The notes beneath the pieces were generated by a model that worked only from the letters and a program-made list of their open reading frames with translations, searched no databases and was not told the origin of the DNA. A DNA stretch of 64,000 nucleotides. Source: an uncultured Ferrovibrio sp. (GTDB taxonomy: Bacteria; Pseudomonadota; Alphaproteobacteria; Ferrovibrionales; Ferrovibrionaceae). Numbering within the stretch: position 1 is the stretch's first letter; each line of letters begins with the position of its first letter. Both the position numbers and the translations under genes were made by a program. The DNA is taken from positions 112,280-176,279 of the forward strand of contig NZ_CALGPC010000001.1 of the NCBI RefSeq assembly GCF_937960835.1, in the 5' to 3' direction. Positions 9,057 to 17,868 of the stretch are shown here, one piece after another.

Positions 9057-10250
9057 TCAGGGCGCACCCAGTTCCGCCTGCACCAGATTGACCCAATAGG
9101 CGACGCCGGTCAGCGTGACTTCGTCGTTGAAGTCGTAATGCGGCGTATGCACGTAATGGCAGGAGCCGTCCTCGACGCTGCCGCCATTGCCAAGCAGGAT
9201 ATAGGCGCCGGGCTTCTTCTCCAGCATGAAGGCAAAATCCTCCGCGCCCGTGAGCGGCTCGGTCTCGCCATCCACCAGATCCGCGCCCACCGTGGCCTGC
9301 GCCGCCTTGATGGCGACGGCCGTCTGCTCGGGCGCATTGATCAGCGGCGGATAGCGCCGCAGGTAATCGTATTCGCCGGTGCAGCCATGGGCGGCGGCGA
9401 TGCCCTGCACCAGTTCGCCCAGGCGGCGCTCCAGCAGATCACGATCGGCTGGCGTGTAGCTGCGCGCCGTGCCGCGAATGGTGACCTGCGACGGGATCAC
9501 GTTGGGCGAACCAAAAGAGCCGGCGGCGACATGGCCGACGCTGACCACCGCCGCATGCTGCGGCGAGACATTGCGGCCGATGATGCTTTGCGTCGCCGTG
9601 ATGAAGGCGGCAGAGGGCATCACCGGATCGGTGCCCATATGCGGCATCGCGCCATGGCCGCCGGTGCCGCGGAAGATCGCCGTCCAGGTATCGGAGGCAG
9701 CCATCATCGGGCCCTGGCGGATGGCGAACTTGCCGGCCGGAATGCCCGGCATGTTGTGCATGCCATAGACGGCATCGCAGGGAAACTTCTCAAACAGGCC
9801 TTCTTCGATCATCACCCGCGCGCCGCCTTCGCCCTCTTCCGCGGGCTGGAAGATGAAATGCAGCGTGCCGGCGAAATCGGGATTCTTCGCCAGATGCTTG
9901 GCGGCGCCGAGCAGCATGGTGGTGTGGCCATCATGGCCGCAGGCATGCATCTTGCCGTCATAGACGGAGCGATGCGCGAAGGTGTTCTTCTCCTGCAGGT
10001 TCAGCGCATCCATATCGGCGCGCAGCCCGATGGCGCGCTGCCCCGGCCGCTTGCCCTTCAGCGTGCCGACCACGCCGGTCTTGGCCAGGCCGCGATGGAC
10101 GGCAATCCCCCATTCGGTGAGCTTGGCGGCGACGATGTCGGCCGTGCGGTTCTCCTCAAAAGCGGTTTCGGGATGGCGGTGGATGTCGTGGCGGATTGCC
10201 GTCAGTTCGTCGCGATAGGCAGCAAGCTCGCGCAGGAGGTCTTTGCTCAT
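9057..10250 (-). CDS. M20-family amidohydrolase (hippurate hydrolase/aminoacylase type)
   Basis: This is a 397-residue metal-dependent amidohydrolase of the HipO/IAA-amino-acid hydrolase group. It carries ADMDAL, the metal-binding stretch MHACGHDGHTTMLLGAAKHL, EEGEGGA, MHNMPG and the late motif TGAEDFAFML. A dimerisation (lid) domain sits at about 185-300. It removes acyl groups from amino acids or similar amides in the cytosol; the substrate cannot be told. It follows the LysR-type gene on the same strand with a 48-nt gap, so the regulator probably controls it. Confidence 0.88.
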   Translation of the reverse strand: MSKDLLRELAAYRDELTAIRHDIHRHPETAFEENRTADIVAAKLTEWGIAVHRGLAKTGVVGTLKGKRPGQRAIGLRADMDALNLQEKNTFAHRSVYDGKMHACGHDGHTTMLLGAAKHLAKNPDFAGTLHFIFQPAEEGEGGARVMIEEGLFEKFPCDAVYGMHNMPGIPAGKFAIRQGPMMAASDTWTAIFRGTGGHGAMPHMGTDPVMPSAAFITATQSIIGRNVSPQHAAVVSVGHVAAGSFGSPNVIPSQVTIRGTARSYTPADRDLLERRLGELVQGIAAAHGCTGEYDYLRRYPPLINAPEQTAVAIKAAQATVGADLVDGETEPLTGAEDFAFMLEKKPGAYILLGNGGSVEDGSCHYVHTPHYDFNDEVTLTGVAYWVNLVQAELGAP

Positions 10251-10298
10251 GTCTGCTCTTCGTTTTGAGATCTGTAGGGAGGTTGCCTTACCTCAGCA

Positions 10299-11210
10299 TT
10301 ATGCGCGGAGCTTGGCAAGGGCGGGCCGCGGCGCCGCGGCCACTTCGCCCTGCAGCAGCCGGCGTTCCCGTTCAAACAGCCCGACCAGGAAATCCATCAC
10401 CGTGCGGATGCGCGGCGCGCGGCGCAGATCGGGATGCACCACCAGCCACATTTCGCGGTCAGTCGCGCTGGTTTCGCTCGGCACCCGGCGCAGCAGCGGA
10501 TCGCGACTGCCAATGTAATGCGGCAGGACTGCGATCCCCATGCCGACCCGCGCCGCCTGATAAAGGCTGCCCATGTCGTTGGACACAAAGGCCAGCGGCT
10601 GTCCCTTCGCCTGCGCACGCAGAAAACCATGCAGGTCGAGATGGGCGAAGCGGTCGTTATAGCCGATATAGCTCCAGTCCTTCGGCTTGGTTTTCCGCAG
10701 ATACGCGCGCGCACCATACAGACCGAAGCCGATTGCGCCGATCCGCCTTGCCACCAGCCCGTCGCCGCCGGGCTTGATCATGCGCAGGGCGATATCCGCC
10801 TCGCGGCGGGCGAGATCGACGTTATGCACATCGCCAGACAGATCGATCTGGATATCGGGATGCGAGCGGCGCAGATCGATGAAATGCGGCGCCAGGAAAT
10901 GGCTGGCCAGCAAGGGCGGCGCGCTGATGCGCACCTGTCCATGCAGGGTGACGGCGCCGCTGGCCTGGCGCTGCAGGGCCAGCGCCTCGGCCTCCATCCG
11001 CGCCGCCGTGGCCATCAGCTCCTCGCCTTCAGGCGTGAGCGCATAGCCGCGCGGCAGGCGGTCGAACAGCTTCAGCCCCAGGCGCTGCTCCAGCGCGGCG
11101 ATGCGGCGCGCCACGGTGGAATGGTCGACCTTCAGCCGCCGGGCCGCCGCCGACAGCGATGCCTGCCGGCCCAGTTCGAGAAAGACCCGGATATCGTCCC
11201 AGTCCATCAT
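10299..11210 (-). CDS. LysR-family transcriptional regulator
   Basis: The protein has 303 residues. The N-terminal winged HTH (about 3-60) contains ELGRQASLSAAARRLKVDHS, TVARRIAALEQRLGLKLFDR and LPRGYALTPEG. A LysR substrate-binding domain (about 90-290) follows. ATG 11210 or 11207 gives the typical MDWDDIRVFLELG start; the longer 11276 start would add a non-homologous extension. Divergent from an MFS gene and upstream of an amidohydrolase, it may regulate both. Confidence 0.9.
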   Translation of the reverse strand: MMDWDDIRVFLELGRQASLSAAARRLKVDHSTVARRIAALEQRLGLKLFDRLPRGYALTPEGEELMATAARMEAEALALQRQASGAVTLHGQVRISAPPLLASHFLAPHFIDLRRSHPDIQIDLSGDVHNVDLARREADIALRMIKPGGDGLVARRIGAIGFGLYGARAYLRKTKPKDWSYIGYNDRFAHLDLHGFLRAQAKGQPLAFVSNDMGSLYQAARVGMGIAVLPHYIGSRDPLLRRVPSETSATDREMWLVVHPDLRRAPRIRTVMDFLVGLFERERRLLQGEVAAAPRPALAKLRA

Positions 11211-11443
11211 GGCAGCGATCCCCAGATAACGCAGCGCTCTGTGCAAATATACCCAGAGGCTGGGCGCAATTGCCATCTCCCCGGCGCCCGCCGGTTTCCT
11301 AATCTGAGGGCAAGAATCGAAGCAATTCGATCCACTTGGCGGTCAAGCGCCGCATGAAGCCCGGACTGGACTTCGTCGCCGTCGCGCAGCATGATCTGCC
11401 CGCCCGAGACTGTAAAATAGCGATGTGAAACAGAGATAACGTC

Positions 11444-12709
11444 ATGTCCGCCTCCCAGGCCCGCATCCCCTTCCATCACCCATCCCTGAACATGACCCAG
11501 AGCGTGTCGATCCTGGCCGGCGCAGCCGTCATGCTGTCGCTTGCCATGGGCATGCGCCAGAGCCTTGGCCTGTTCATGCAGCCGATCACCAAGGATATCG
11601 GCATTTCGGCCGCCGATTTCGCCTTCGCGCTGGCGGTGCAGAACATCGTCTGGGGCATCGCGCAGCCGTTTTCCGGCGCGCTGGTCGACCGCTTCGGCAC
11701 CCGCCTGATCGCCCTGTTCGGCGGCGTGATGTATGCCGGCGCCCTGATCCTGACCGCCTATGCGACGGCCGCCTGGATGGTGACCCTGGGCTCGGGCGTG
11801 ATGATCGGCGTAGCTTTGGCCTGCACGACGTCGGGCATCGCCGCCAAGATCGCCGCCAAAGTCGTGCGCCCCGAGCGCCGCAGCCTCGCCTTCGGCCTGG
11901 TGTCGGCGGCAGGCTCCATCGGCACCTTCTTCGCCGCGCCGCTGGCGCAGGGCGTGATCCAGAGCAGCGGCTGGCAGATGGCGATGTTCGTCTTCGTCGG
12001 CCTTGCCGCGGCGATGCTGCCGGCGGCCCTGATGGGCGGCCGCGCCGATGCCGTGCCGATTGAATCTCATGGCAGCAACGAGACGATGCGCACGGCTTTG
12101 GGCGAAGCGGCCAGCCATGGCGGCTATATCATCATGGCCAGCGCCTTCTTCGTCTGCGGCCTGCAGCTTGTCTTCCTCACCACGCACCTGCCCACCTTCC
12201 TGGCCGATTGCGGTGCCGATCCGATGCTGAGCGCGCAGGCGCTGGCCGTCATCGGCGCGTTCAACGTCTTCGGCTCCTGGCTGTTCGGCTGGCTGGGCGA
12301 CCGCTGGCACAAGCATTGGCTGCTGGGCATCATCTATCTGGTCCGCTCGGCCGCCATCGCGCTGTATTTCATGCTGCCGGTCAGCCAGTTCTCGACGCTG
12401 CTTTTTGCTGCCGTGATGGGCACGCTGTGGCTGGGCGTCATTCCGCTGGTCAACGGCCTGGTGGCGCAGATCTTCGGCATCCGCTATCTGGCGACGCTGA
12501 CCGGCATTGCCTTCTTCAGCCATCAGGTCGGCAGCTTCCTCGGCGCCTGGGCCGGCGGCGTGATCTATGATGCGCTTGGCTCGTATACGCTGGCCTGGCA
12601 GTTGGCGGCGGCCATCGGCGCTGCAGCGGGCATCATGCAGTTGTTCATGAACACAACGCCGACCGAGCGCGTGCTGTCAGCCCAGCGCGAGGCTGTCGCG
12701 GCAGAATAA
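11444..12709 (+). CDS. MFS transporter
   Basis: The 421-residue membrane protein has 12 predicted helices. The loop 2-3 motif appears as FSGALVDRFGTRLIALFGG and its second-half counterpart as FGSWLFGWLGDRWHKHW. The long stretch SLGLFMQPITKDIGISAADF after helix 1 is typical of the oxalate/formate antiporter-like MFS group. The substrate is unknown. It is divergent from the LysR gene and ends at a strong terminator. Confidence 0.88.
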   Translation: MSASQARIPFHHPSLNMTQSVSILAGAAVMLSLAMGMRQSLGLFMQPITKDIGISAADFAFALAVQNIVWGIAQPFSGALVDRFGTRLIALFGGVMYAGALILTAYATAAWMVTLGSGVMIGVALACTTSGIAAKIAAKVVRPERRSLAFGLVSAAGSIGTFFAAPLAQGVIQSSGWQMAMFVFVGLAAAMLPAALMGGRADAVPIESHGSNETMRTALGEAASHGGYIIMASAFFVCGLQLVFLTTHLPTFLADCGADPMLSAQALAVIGAFNVFGSWLFGWLGDRWHKHWLLGIIYLVRSAAIALYFMLPVSQFSTLLFAAVMGTLWLGVIPLVNGLVAQIFGIRYLATLTGIAFFSHQVGSFLGAWAGGVIYDALGSYTLAWQLAAAIGAAAGIMQLFMNTTPTERVLSAQREAVAAE

Positions 12710-12732
12710 GAAACAGCAGAGCAAAAGAAGAA

Positions 12733-12761
12733 GGCGGCGGAGTTGTCTCCGCCGCCTTTTT
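12733..12761. terminator. Bidirectional Rho-independent terminator
   Basis: A perfect 10-bp stem GGCGGCGGAG/CTCCGCCGCC (12733-12742, 12747-12756) with a 4-nt loop is followed by TTTTT on the plus strand and preceded by an A-rich run. It separates the convergent MFS and SGNH-hydrolase genes. Confidence 0.9.
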
Positions 12762-12780
12762 ATTGGGCCGGTTCCGGTTA

Positions 12781-13626
12781 TCAGCGGCCGAGATACTGCT
12801 TCACGGTTTCGTCCGCGACCTTCTGCAGATGCGCGGCAATGTCGGCACCAAGCCCGGCATCGTATTTCAGGCCGACCGGCGACTGGTTGAACAGCGTCGC
12901 ATAGGTCGTCGCAGCGGCCAGATAAGTGCCGGCCAGGCTGGGATGCCGCTTGTCCGGCACATAAAGGTTGAGGTCGGGCCGCGCCGCGATGGAGCGCGCA
13001 AAGGCAAGGCCGGCCGGGATCACCAGCGCATTGTTGTCGTTACCGGCCTTGGTATAGGCCTCGGCCAGCAACTCGGTCATCTCCGGCTTGTCCTGATAGG
13101 CCCAGGACATGAAGAAGACCGGCTTGGCGCCATGCTGGCGCACGGTATCGGCATGCTTCTTGGTATATTCCCAGAAGATCTTGCTGAGCGTCGGATGCAC
13201 CGGGCATTGGCTGCAATCCATCATCACGGCAGCTTCGAACAGCTTGTCGGTCGGCGGGTTGAACACGACCTCGTTGTCGCCGACGAAGGAATACTTGCCG
13301 ATGCCGTCGGGCCGGAAATACGAGGCGACGTCATGCCAGTCGAGGCCCGAGCCGCTGATCGTCACCGATGAGCCGCGGTATTTATGGCCCTTCAGGCCTT
13401 CGCTGACCATGCGGGCGATATGCCCGTGCATGGAGTTGTTGTAGTAGAAAAAGCTGTTGCCGATATAGATGACGGATGCCGGCGCGGCGCCGAGATCCTT
13501 CACCGCCGGCTTGCTTTGTGCCCAAGCCCCTGCCGTCAAGGACATCGAGAACAGGATCGCGGCCGATAAGCCGGTCAGGATTCGGGACAGTGATACTCGA
13601 GACAGCGATATCCGGGACAGCGACAT
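12781..13626 (-). CDS. Exported SGNH/GDSL-like hydrolase
   Basis: The 281-residue protein has a signal peptide ending near GAWAQ (residue 36). YIGNSFFYYNNSMHGHI carries the block I Ser (GNS), and DKRHPSLAGTYLAA near the C-terminus supplies the Asp/His pair (DxxH) of an SGNH hydrolase. A substrate (sugar ester, lipid or peptide) cannot be inferred. The start at 13626 has GGAGGAAA upstream. The first 16 residues repeat SLSRI/V three times, encoded by 15-nt direct repeats, an odd extension before the hydrophobic signal core. Confidence 0.72.
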   Translation of the reverse strand: MSLSRISLSRVSLSRILTGLSAAILFSMSLTAGAWAQSKPAVKDLGAAPASVIYIGNSFFYYNNSMHGHIARMVSEGLKGHKYRGSSVTISGSGLDWHDVASYFRPDGIGKYSFVGDNEVVFNPPTDKLFEAAVMMDCSQCPVHPTLSKIFWEYTKKHADTVRQHGAKPVFFMSWAYQDKPEMTELLAEAYTKAGNDNNALVIPAGLAFARSIAARPDLNLYVPDKRHPSLAGTYLAAATTYATLFNQSPVGLKYDAGLGADIAAHLQKVADETVKQYLGR

Positions 13627-13735
13627 GGTTTCCTCCGATGTTTTTGTTTTCTGTCCCGAAACTCTAGGGCCGTCCTCATCGGGCGGTCAAAAAATATTGT
13701 CGCCTGTCCCGTAAGTGTCACGGCTTCGGACAAGA

Positions 13736-13762
13736 CGGCAGCCCGGAGCAACCGGGCTGCCG
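13736..13762 (-). terminator. Hairpin downstream of the DUF1127 gene
   Basis: Perfect 11-bp arms CGGCAGCCCGG and CCGGGCTGCCG with a 5-nt loop lie just beyond the stop of the minus-strand DUF1127 gene. The following T content is low (TCTTGTCC), so termination is likely but not textbook. Confidence 0.6.
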
Positions 13763-13770
13763 CATCCACT

Positions 13771-14004
13771 TCAATCGCGCAACGGCTGCTCGCCCACCCA
13801 GAAGGGCTGGGCGATTTCATATTGCACGGCCACCGGATCGATCCCGAGGTCACGCAACATGCGCCGGTCGAGCTGCGCCAGCTGCCGCCGGGCCCGGCTG
13901 CGCCGCCGCCAGACCCGCACGCGGTCGGCGAACCGGCCCAGGCTATCGAGGACGTGACGACCTTCGTCCTGCCGGAAATGGACGACGTTTATCAGGCTGA
14001 TCAT
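13771..14004 (-). CDS. DUF1127-family small protein
   Basis: The 77-residue basic protein contains the DUF1127 core RRRSRARRQLAQLDRRMLRD followed by LGI (about residues 33-55). DUF1127 proteins of alphaproteobacteria are short arginine-rich proteins; some bind RNA and affect phosphate or stress responses. The function here is unknown. It starts 1 nt after the methyltransferase stop and its ribosome-binding site (GAGGCG) lies in the end of that gene, so translation is coupled. Confidence 0.82.
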   Translation of the reverse strand: MISLINVVHFRQDEGRHVLDSLGRFADRVRVWRRRSRARRQLAQLDRRMLRDLGIDPVAVQYEIAQPFWVGEQPLRD

Positions 14005-14005
14005 T

Positions 14006-15082
14006 TCAGCGCCTCATTTCGAGGATCAGATTGAAAGGCGTTGCGGTGGCGCGGCGGACATGGCTGAAGCCGCTCGCCTTGGCGACCTGCGCGAGCTGCG
14101 CCTCGCCGGCCTGGGCGCCGAGCACGTAATTGCCCTTTTCCGAGATCGCGTGGGCACAGCACAGCATCGATGACGCGCCGTAATACATGCGCGAGATCGG
14201 ATTGATGTTGTCCTCCACATGATCGTTGGCAAACGGCTCGACCAGCATCACGGTGCCGTCCTTCGCCAGGCTTTTTGCCGCATGCTGGAGCGCCTTGTCG
14301 GGATGCCCCATGTCGTGCAGGCAGTCGAAGAAGCAGATCAGGTCGAAATCCCGCGGCGCGTAATCGGTCGCCCTGGCCACCTCGAAGGTGATGCGGTCGG
14401 CAACGCCGGCCTCTTCGGCGTGGCGGCGCGCTTCGCAGATCGAGCCTTCATGCGCATCGAAGCCCCAGAAATGCGAATTCGGGAAGGCCTGCGCCATGAT
14501 GATGGTGGAATGACCATAGCCGCAGCCGATATCGGCTACCTTGGCGCCCTTCTCCAGCTTGGCCGTCACGCCATCCAGCGCCGACAGCCAGTCCTGCACC
14601 AGATGCGCCTGATAGCCGTTGCGGAAGAAGGCGGCGACGCCGCAATAGAGGCGGCCGTCATGATCGCCCCAGGGCACGCCCTTGCCGGTGCGGAAGGCTT
14701 CCGCCGCCTTGTCCTCATCGGCCCAGAGCGAGGCTGCGATCATCCAGGCATTGGGCATGAAGACGGGACTGGATTCGTCGGCCAGCATCATCGCCTGCTC
14801 GGACGTCATCTCGTAGCGCTGCGTCGCCGGATGATAGAGCAGATAGCCGGCCGCAACTTGCGAGTTCAGCCATTCGCGCACGTAACGTTCGGCGCAGCCG
14901 GCGCGCTTCGCGACTTCACTTGCGCTGAGCGGTCCGCCATGCGCCAGCGCCTTGTACAGGCCGAGCCTGTGGCCGAGCGTGATCATCACGCCGCCATTGC
15001 TGCCTGAAAGATCGCGGATCGCCATGCCGACCAGGTTTTCCAGCTTCTGGGGATCGATATTCGCATGCTGATGAATGTTCAT
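14006..15082 (-). CDS. SAM-dependent methyltransferase with N-terminal winged-helix domain
   Basis: The 358-residue protein has an O-methyltransferase-like winged helix at about 20-95 (GPLSASEVAKRAGCAERYVR). A class I Rossmann methyltransferase domain follows with motif I VADIGCGYGHSTI and later FDLICFFDCLHDMG. Such proteins methylate small molecules; the substrate is unknown. The start at 15082 (MNIHQHANIDPQKLENLVG) fits the family; 15094 is also possible. It is divergent from a GlxA-type regulator, which may control it. Confidence 0.85.
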   Translation of the reverse strand: MNIHQHANIDPQKLENLVGMAIRDLSGSNGGVMITLGHRLGLYKALAHGGPLSASEVAKRAGCAERYVREWLNSQVAAGYLLYHPATQRYEMTSEQAMMLADESSPVFMPNAWMIAASLWADEDKAAEAFRTGKGVPWGDHDGRLYCGVAAFFRNGYQAHLVQDWLSALDGVTAKLEKGAKVADIGCGYGHSTIIMAQAFPNSHFWGFDAHEGSICEARRHAEEAGVADRITFEVARATDYAPRDFDLICFFDCLHDMGHPDKALQHAAKSLAKDGTVMLVEPFANDHVEDNINPISRMYYGASSMLCCAHAISEKGNYVLGAQAGEAQLAQVAKASGFSHVRRATATPFNLILEMRR

Positions 15083-15217
15083 GACTGACACCATTCCGTT
15101 TGGGGGGCAGTCCCGGATAATCCCGGGACGGGGGCTGCGCAGAATGGCGATTGCCACTGCCGGTAACGAGAGCGTAACCTGTCAATACCGGTCCAATCGT
15201 GCCATCGAGACGCCGCC

Positions 15218-16279
15218 ATGACCGCCACCCAGCCGCCTGCCAACGGCCCGCTCCATGTCAGCCTGATCGCGATACCCGAAGCTTCTGCTTCAGTCATGTT
15301 CGGCATGTATGACCTGCTGAACGCTTTTCCGCAGATGCAGGACATCATCCCCGGCCTGCCCGACGCGACGCCGTTTCAGGTGGAGGTGATTGGCGAGATG
15401 CCCGGACAGCTAACGGTGGCTGGCGGAACGCCGATCCAGGTGCATCGCCGTTTCCGTGATGTGGATCACACCGATATTGTCATCGTGCCGGCGCTGGTCA
15501 TGAACGCCTGGAAGACCGGCCGCTATAACGCGCTGGTCGACTGGCTGGCACGGCAGCATGACGAGAGCGGCGCGATACTCTGCTCGGCCTGCTCTGGAAT
15601 CTTTCTAATCGCCGAGACCGGATTGCTTGATGGCCGGCGCAGCACGGTGCACTGGTCTTACGGGCCGCATTTCCGCAAGCTGTTTCCGAACGTGCCGGTG
15701 AACCCAGAGCAGACTTTGGTGATTGCCGGCGACCGCGGCCAGTTCGTCTCCTGCGGCGCGTCGATGTCCTGGCACGATCTCGCGCTGTATCTGGTTGCGC
15801 GCTACAGCGGCGAAGCGACGGCGCGGGCGGTGGCGAAATTCTATGCCCTGCAATGGCACCGCGACGGCCTGGCGCCTTTCATTGCCTTCGAGGGCCGGCG
15901 CGATCATGGCGATGCCGCCGTCCTGGACGCGCAGACCTGGCTGACCACGCATTTTTCGGTGGCGGACCCAGTGGAAGAAATGGTGCGGCGATCAGGTCTG
16001 GCCGAACGCACCTTCAAGCGCCGCTTCACCAATGCGACAGGTTACGCGCCGCTTGTCTATGTGCAGCATCTGCGGATCGAGGAAGCCAAGCGCCGGCTGG
16101 AAAGCAGCAATGATCCGGTCGACGAGATCGGCTGGCAGGTCGGCTATGAAGATCCCGCCTTCTTCCGCCGCCTGTTCAAGCGGCTGACCGGCGCATCACC
16201 CGGCCATTACCGGCGGCAATTCCAGATTCCCTCTTACGCGCTGCCTGAAGCGGCAAAGCAGCCCGAGCTCGCCCGGTAA
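15218..16279 (+). CDS. GlxA-type transcriptional regulator (DJ-1/PfpI domain plus AraC HTH)
   Basis: The protein has 353 residues. The N-terminal DJ-1/PfpI-like domain (about 5-190) contains a nucleophile-elbow-like CSACSGIFLIAETGLLDG. The C-terminal AraC/XylS HTH pair (about 230-330) contains SGLAERTFKRRFTNATGYAP and VGYEDPAFFRRLFKRLTGAS. These regulators often sense amines or amino-acid derivatives. It is divergent from the methyltransferase at 14006 with a 135-nt gap, suggesting a regulator-target pair. Confidence 0.9.
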   Translation: MTATQPPANGPLHVSLIAIPEASASVMFGMYDLLNAFPQMQDIIPGLPDATPFQVEVIGEMPGQLTVAGGTPIQVHRRFRDVDHTDIVIVPALVMNAWKTGRYNALVDWLARQHDESGAILCSACSGIFLIAETGLLDGRRSTVHWSYGPHFRKLFPNVPVNPEQTLVIAGDRGQFVSCGASMSWHDLALYLVARYSGEATARAVAKFYALQWHRDGLAPFIAFEGRRDHGDAAVLDAQTWLTTHFSVADPVEEMVRRSGLAERTFKRRFTNATGYAPLVYVQHLRIEEAKRRLESSNDPVDEIGWQVGYEDPAFFRRLFKRLTGASPGHYRRQFQIPSYALPEAAKQPELAR

Positions 16280-16347
16280 CCAACTGAAGACGTGACCGGC
16301 TGAAGACGCGAGAGGAACTTCGCCTCTTCTCACGGTGTTTCAGCGCC

Positions 16348-16890
16348 GTGAGCAAAATCCCCCCGCAAAAGCCCCCACATTCAGATGAATGGTCCGACCG
16401 CCAGCATCCGATCACCGAGGATATGGCGTTTCAGCGCAAGACCTGGAGGGCGGAGCGCATCGGTTGGGTGGTTCTGGTCGTGCTGCTGCTGCTGTCCGCG
16501 GCCGGGCTGTTCGGCCATGGCCTGCTGAGCGCGGCCACGGCGCAGGATGGCGATGGCCGGCTGACTGTCGAATACCACCGCTTCGCCCGCAATGGCGCGA
16601 TGACGCGGCTGACCATCGGCGTCTCCCCGCCGGTGGCGGGCGATGTCGTCATCCGCCTCGATGAAGCGCTGCCGCGCAACTTCACCATCGAAACCGTGCA
16701 GCCCGCACCGGCCGAAAGCCGCATGCAGACCGGCGGTCTGGAATGGCTGTTCCGCGCCGGCAGCGATGCCGCATCTCCGCTGCTGGTGCATGTCACTTTG
16801 CGCTCTGAGCAGACTGGATGGCTGACGGCCCGGATTGGCCTGGCTGGCAGCGCTGCGCCCGTGAAACTGAACATTTTCATTTATCCCTGA
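16348..16890 (+). CDS. Hypothetical protein with one membrane helix, partner of YetF-like protein
   Basis: The 180-residue protein has a hydrophilic N-terminus, one transmembrane helix (about 39-62, GWVVLVVLLLLSAAGLFGHG) and a probably periplasmic beta-rich domain. I do not recognise a named family. It starts with GTG at 16348; ATG 16423 is an alternative that would shorten the cytosolic part. It ends 17 nt before the YetF-like gene, so the two are likely an operon acting at the membrane. Confidence 0.65.
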   Translation: MSKIPPQKPPHSDEWSDRQHPITEDMAFQRKTWRAERIGWVVLVVLLLLSAAGLFGHGLLSAATAQDGDGRLTVEYHRFARNGAMTRLTIGVSPPVAGDVVIRLDEALPRNFTIETVQPAPAESRMQTGGLEWLFRAGSDAASPLLVHVTLRSEQTGWLTARIGLAGSAAPVKLNIFIYP

Positions 16891-16907
16891 CATCCAGTGA
16901 GGCCGCC

Positions 16908-17360
16908 ATGGACATCGTTCTTCGCGCTGCTGCCATGTACATCTTCCTCCTGGTGGTGTTCCGCATCGCTGGACGGCGCACCTTTTCCCAGATGACCAGC
17001 TTCGATTTCGTGTTGCTGCTGGTAATCGGCGAGGCGACGCAGCAGGCTTTGCTGGGCGACGATTTCTCCGTCACCAATGCGCTGATCATCATCGTCAGCC
17101 TGATTGCCATCGACATTGTCTTCTCGCTGGCCAAGAACCGGTTTCCGAAGCTGGATCGCATGGTGGAAGGCGTGCCGATGATCGTGGTGGAGAATGGCCG
17201 CGTGCTGAAACAGCGGCTGGAGCGCGCCCGGATCAGCGAAGACGACGTTCTGGAGGCCGCGCGCGAGCTGTGGGGCCTGGAGACACTCGCGCAGGTAAAA
17301 TACGCCGTGCTGGAAGCCAACGGTCACATCACCGTCATCCCCAAGGAGGAGTGGCGGTAG
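16908..17360 (+). CDS. YetF/DUF421-family membrane protein
   Basis: The 150-residue protein has three N-terminal helices (IVLRAAAMYIFLLVVFRIAG, FDFVLLLVIGEATQQALLG, ALIIIVSLIAIDIVFSL). A small cytosolic YetF C-domain follows with PMIVVENGRVLKQRLERARI and the ending VLEANGHITVIPKEEWR. YetF-type proteins are found in spore-former and proteobacterial membranes; their biochemical role is unclear. ATG 16908 is chosen because it begins just before helix 1; a longer in-frame reading from 16818 overlaps the upstream gene. Confidence 0.88.
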   Translation: MDIVLRAAAMYIFLLVVFRIAGRRTFSQMTSFDFVLLLVIGEATQQALLGDDFSVTNALIIIVSLIAIDIVFSLAKNRFPKLDRMVEGVPMIVVENGRVLKQRLERARISEDDVLEAARELWGLETLAQVKYAVLEANGHITVIPKEEWR

Positions 17361-17378
17361 GAGACGGCGAATTACCTC

Positions 17379-17409
17379 TTGACTTAGAGCGCGCTCTAAC
17401 CGGTAGCTT
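17379..17409 (+). promoter_or_regulatory. MerR-type promoter/operator
   Basis: A -35 box TTGACT (17379-17384) and -10 TAGCTT (17404-17409) are separated by 19 bp. A perfect 16-bp palindrome TTAGAGCGCGCTCTAA (17384-17399) fills the spacer. An over-long 19-bp spacer containing a dyad is the hallmark of promoters twisted open by MerR-family regulators. The regulator gene starts 31 nt downstream. Confidence 0.85.
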
Positions 17410-17439
17410 TCCGGGCGTCGTGACGAAGGAAAGGCTTGC

Positions 17440-17868
17440 ATGAAGATTGGCGAACTGGCGAGGCGTTCCGGACTGTCGGCCCACACGATCCGCTACTATG
17501 AGCGGATCGGGCTGCTGCCGCATGCCGACCGGAACCAATCGGGCCAACGCGACTACGACGCATCGATCCTGACCTGGATAGAGTTTCTCGACCGCCTCAA
17601 AACGACCGGGATGCCCATCCGGGAAATGCTGCGCTATGCGGCGTTACGGGAGCGCGGCGCCAGCACGGAAGAAGAGCGCCGCCTGTTGCTTGAACAGCAT
17701 CGCGAGCGCGTCCGTGCCCGTGTGGCCGAACTGCAAGCCTGCCTTCTCGTCCTCGACACCAAGATTGCCGGATATGCCGGCAAGGAACAGAGGCTGAAGG
17801 ATTATGACGCATCACTCCTCCAATACAGGCGAAAGCCGGCTGGAACGCGGAAAGCGGGCGCTTGCTGA
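17440..17868 (+). CDS. MerR-family transcriptional regulator
   Basis: The 142-residue protein has an N-terminal MerR winged HTH (MKIGELARRSGLSAHTIRYY, then ERIGLLPHADRNQSGQRDY). A dimerisation coiled coil (about 78-120) follows. The C-terminal tail has no obvious metal-binding cysteine cluster (one Cys in the coiled coil, one at the end), so a redox or organic signal is more likely than a metal. It overlaps the next gene by 65 nt and is driven by a MerR-type promoter, so it is autoregulated with its partner. Confidence 0.9.
   Translation: MKIGELARRSGLSAHTIRYYERIGLLPHADRNQSGQRDYDASILTWIEFLDRLKTTGMPIREMLRYAALRERGASTEEERRLLLEQHRERVRARVAELQACLLVLDTKIAGYAGKEQRLKDYDASLLQYRRKPAGTRKAGAC

Noticed and set aside
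9138..10268. Plus-strand ORF of 376 codons opposite the M20 amidohydrolase
   Set aside because: Shadow of a gene with full catalytic motifs on the minus strand.
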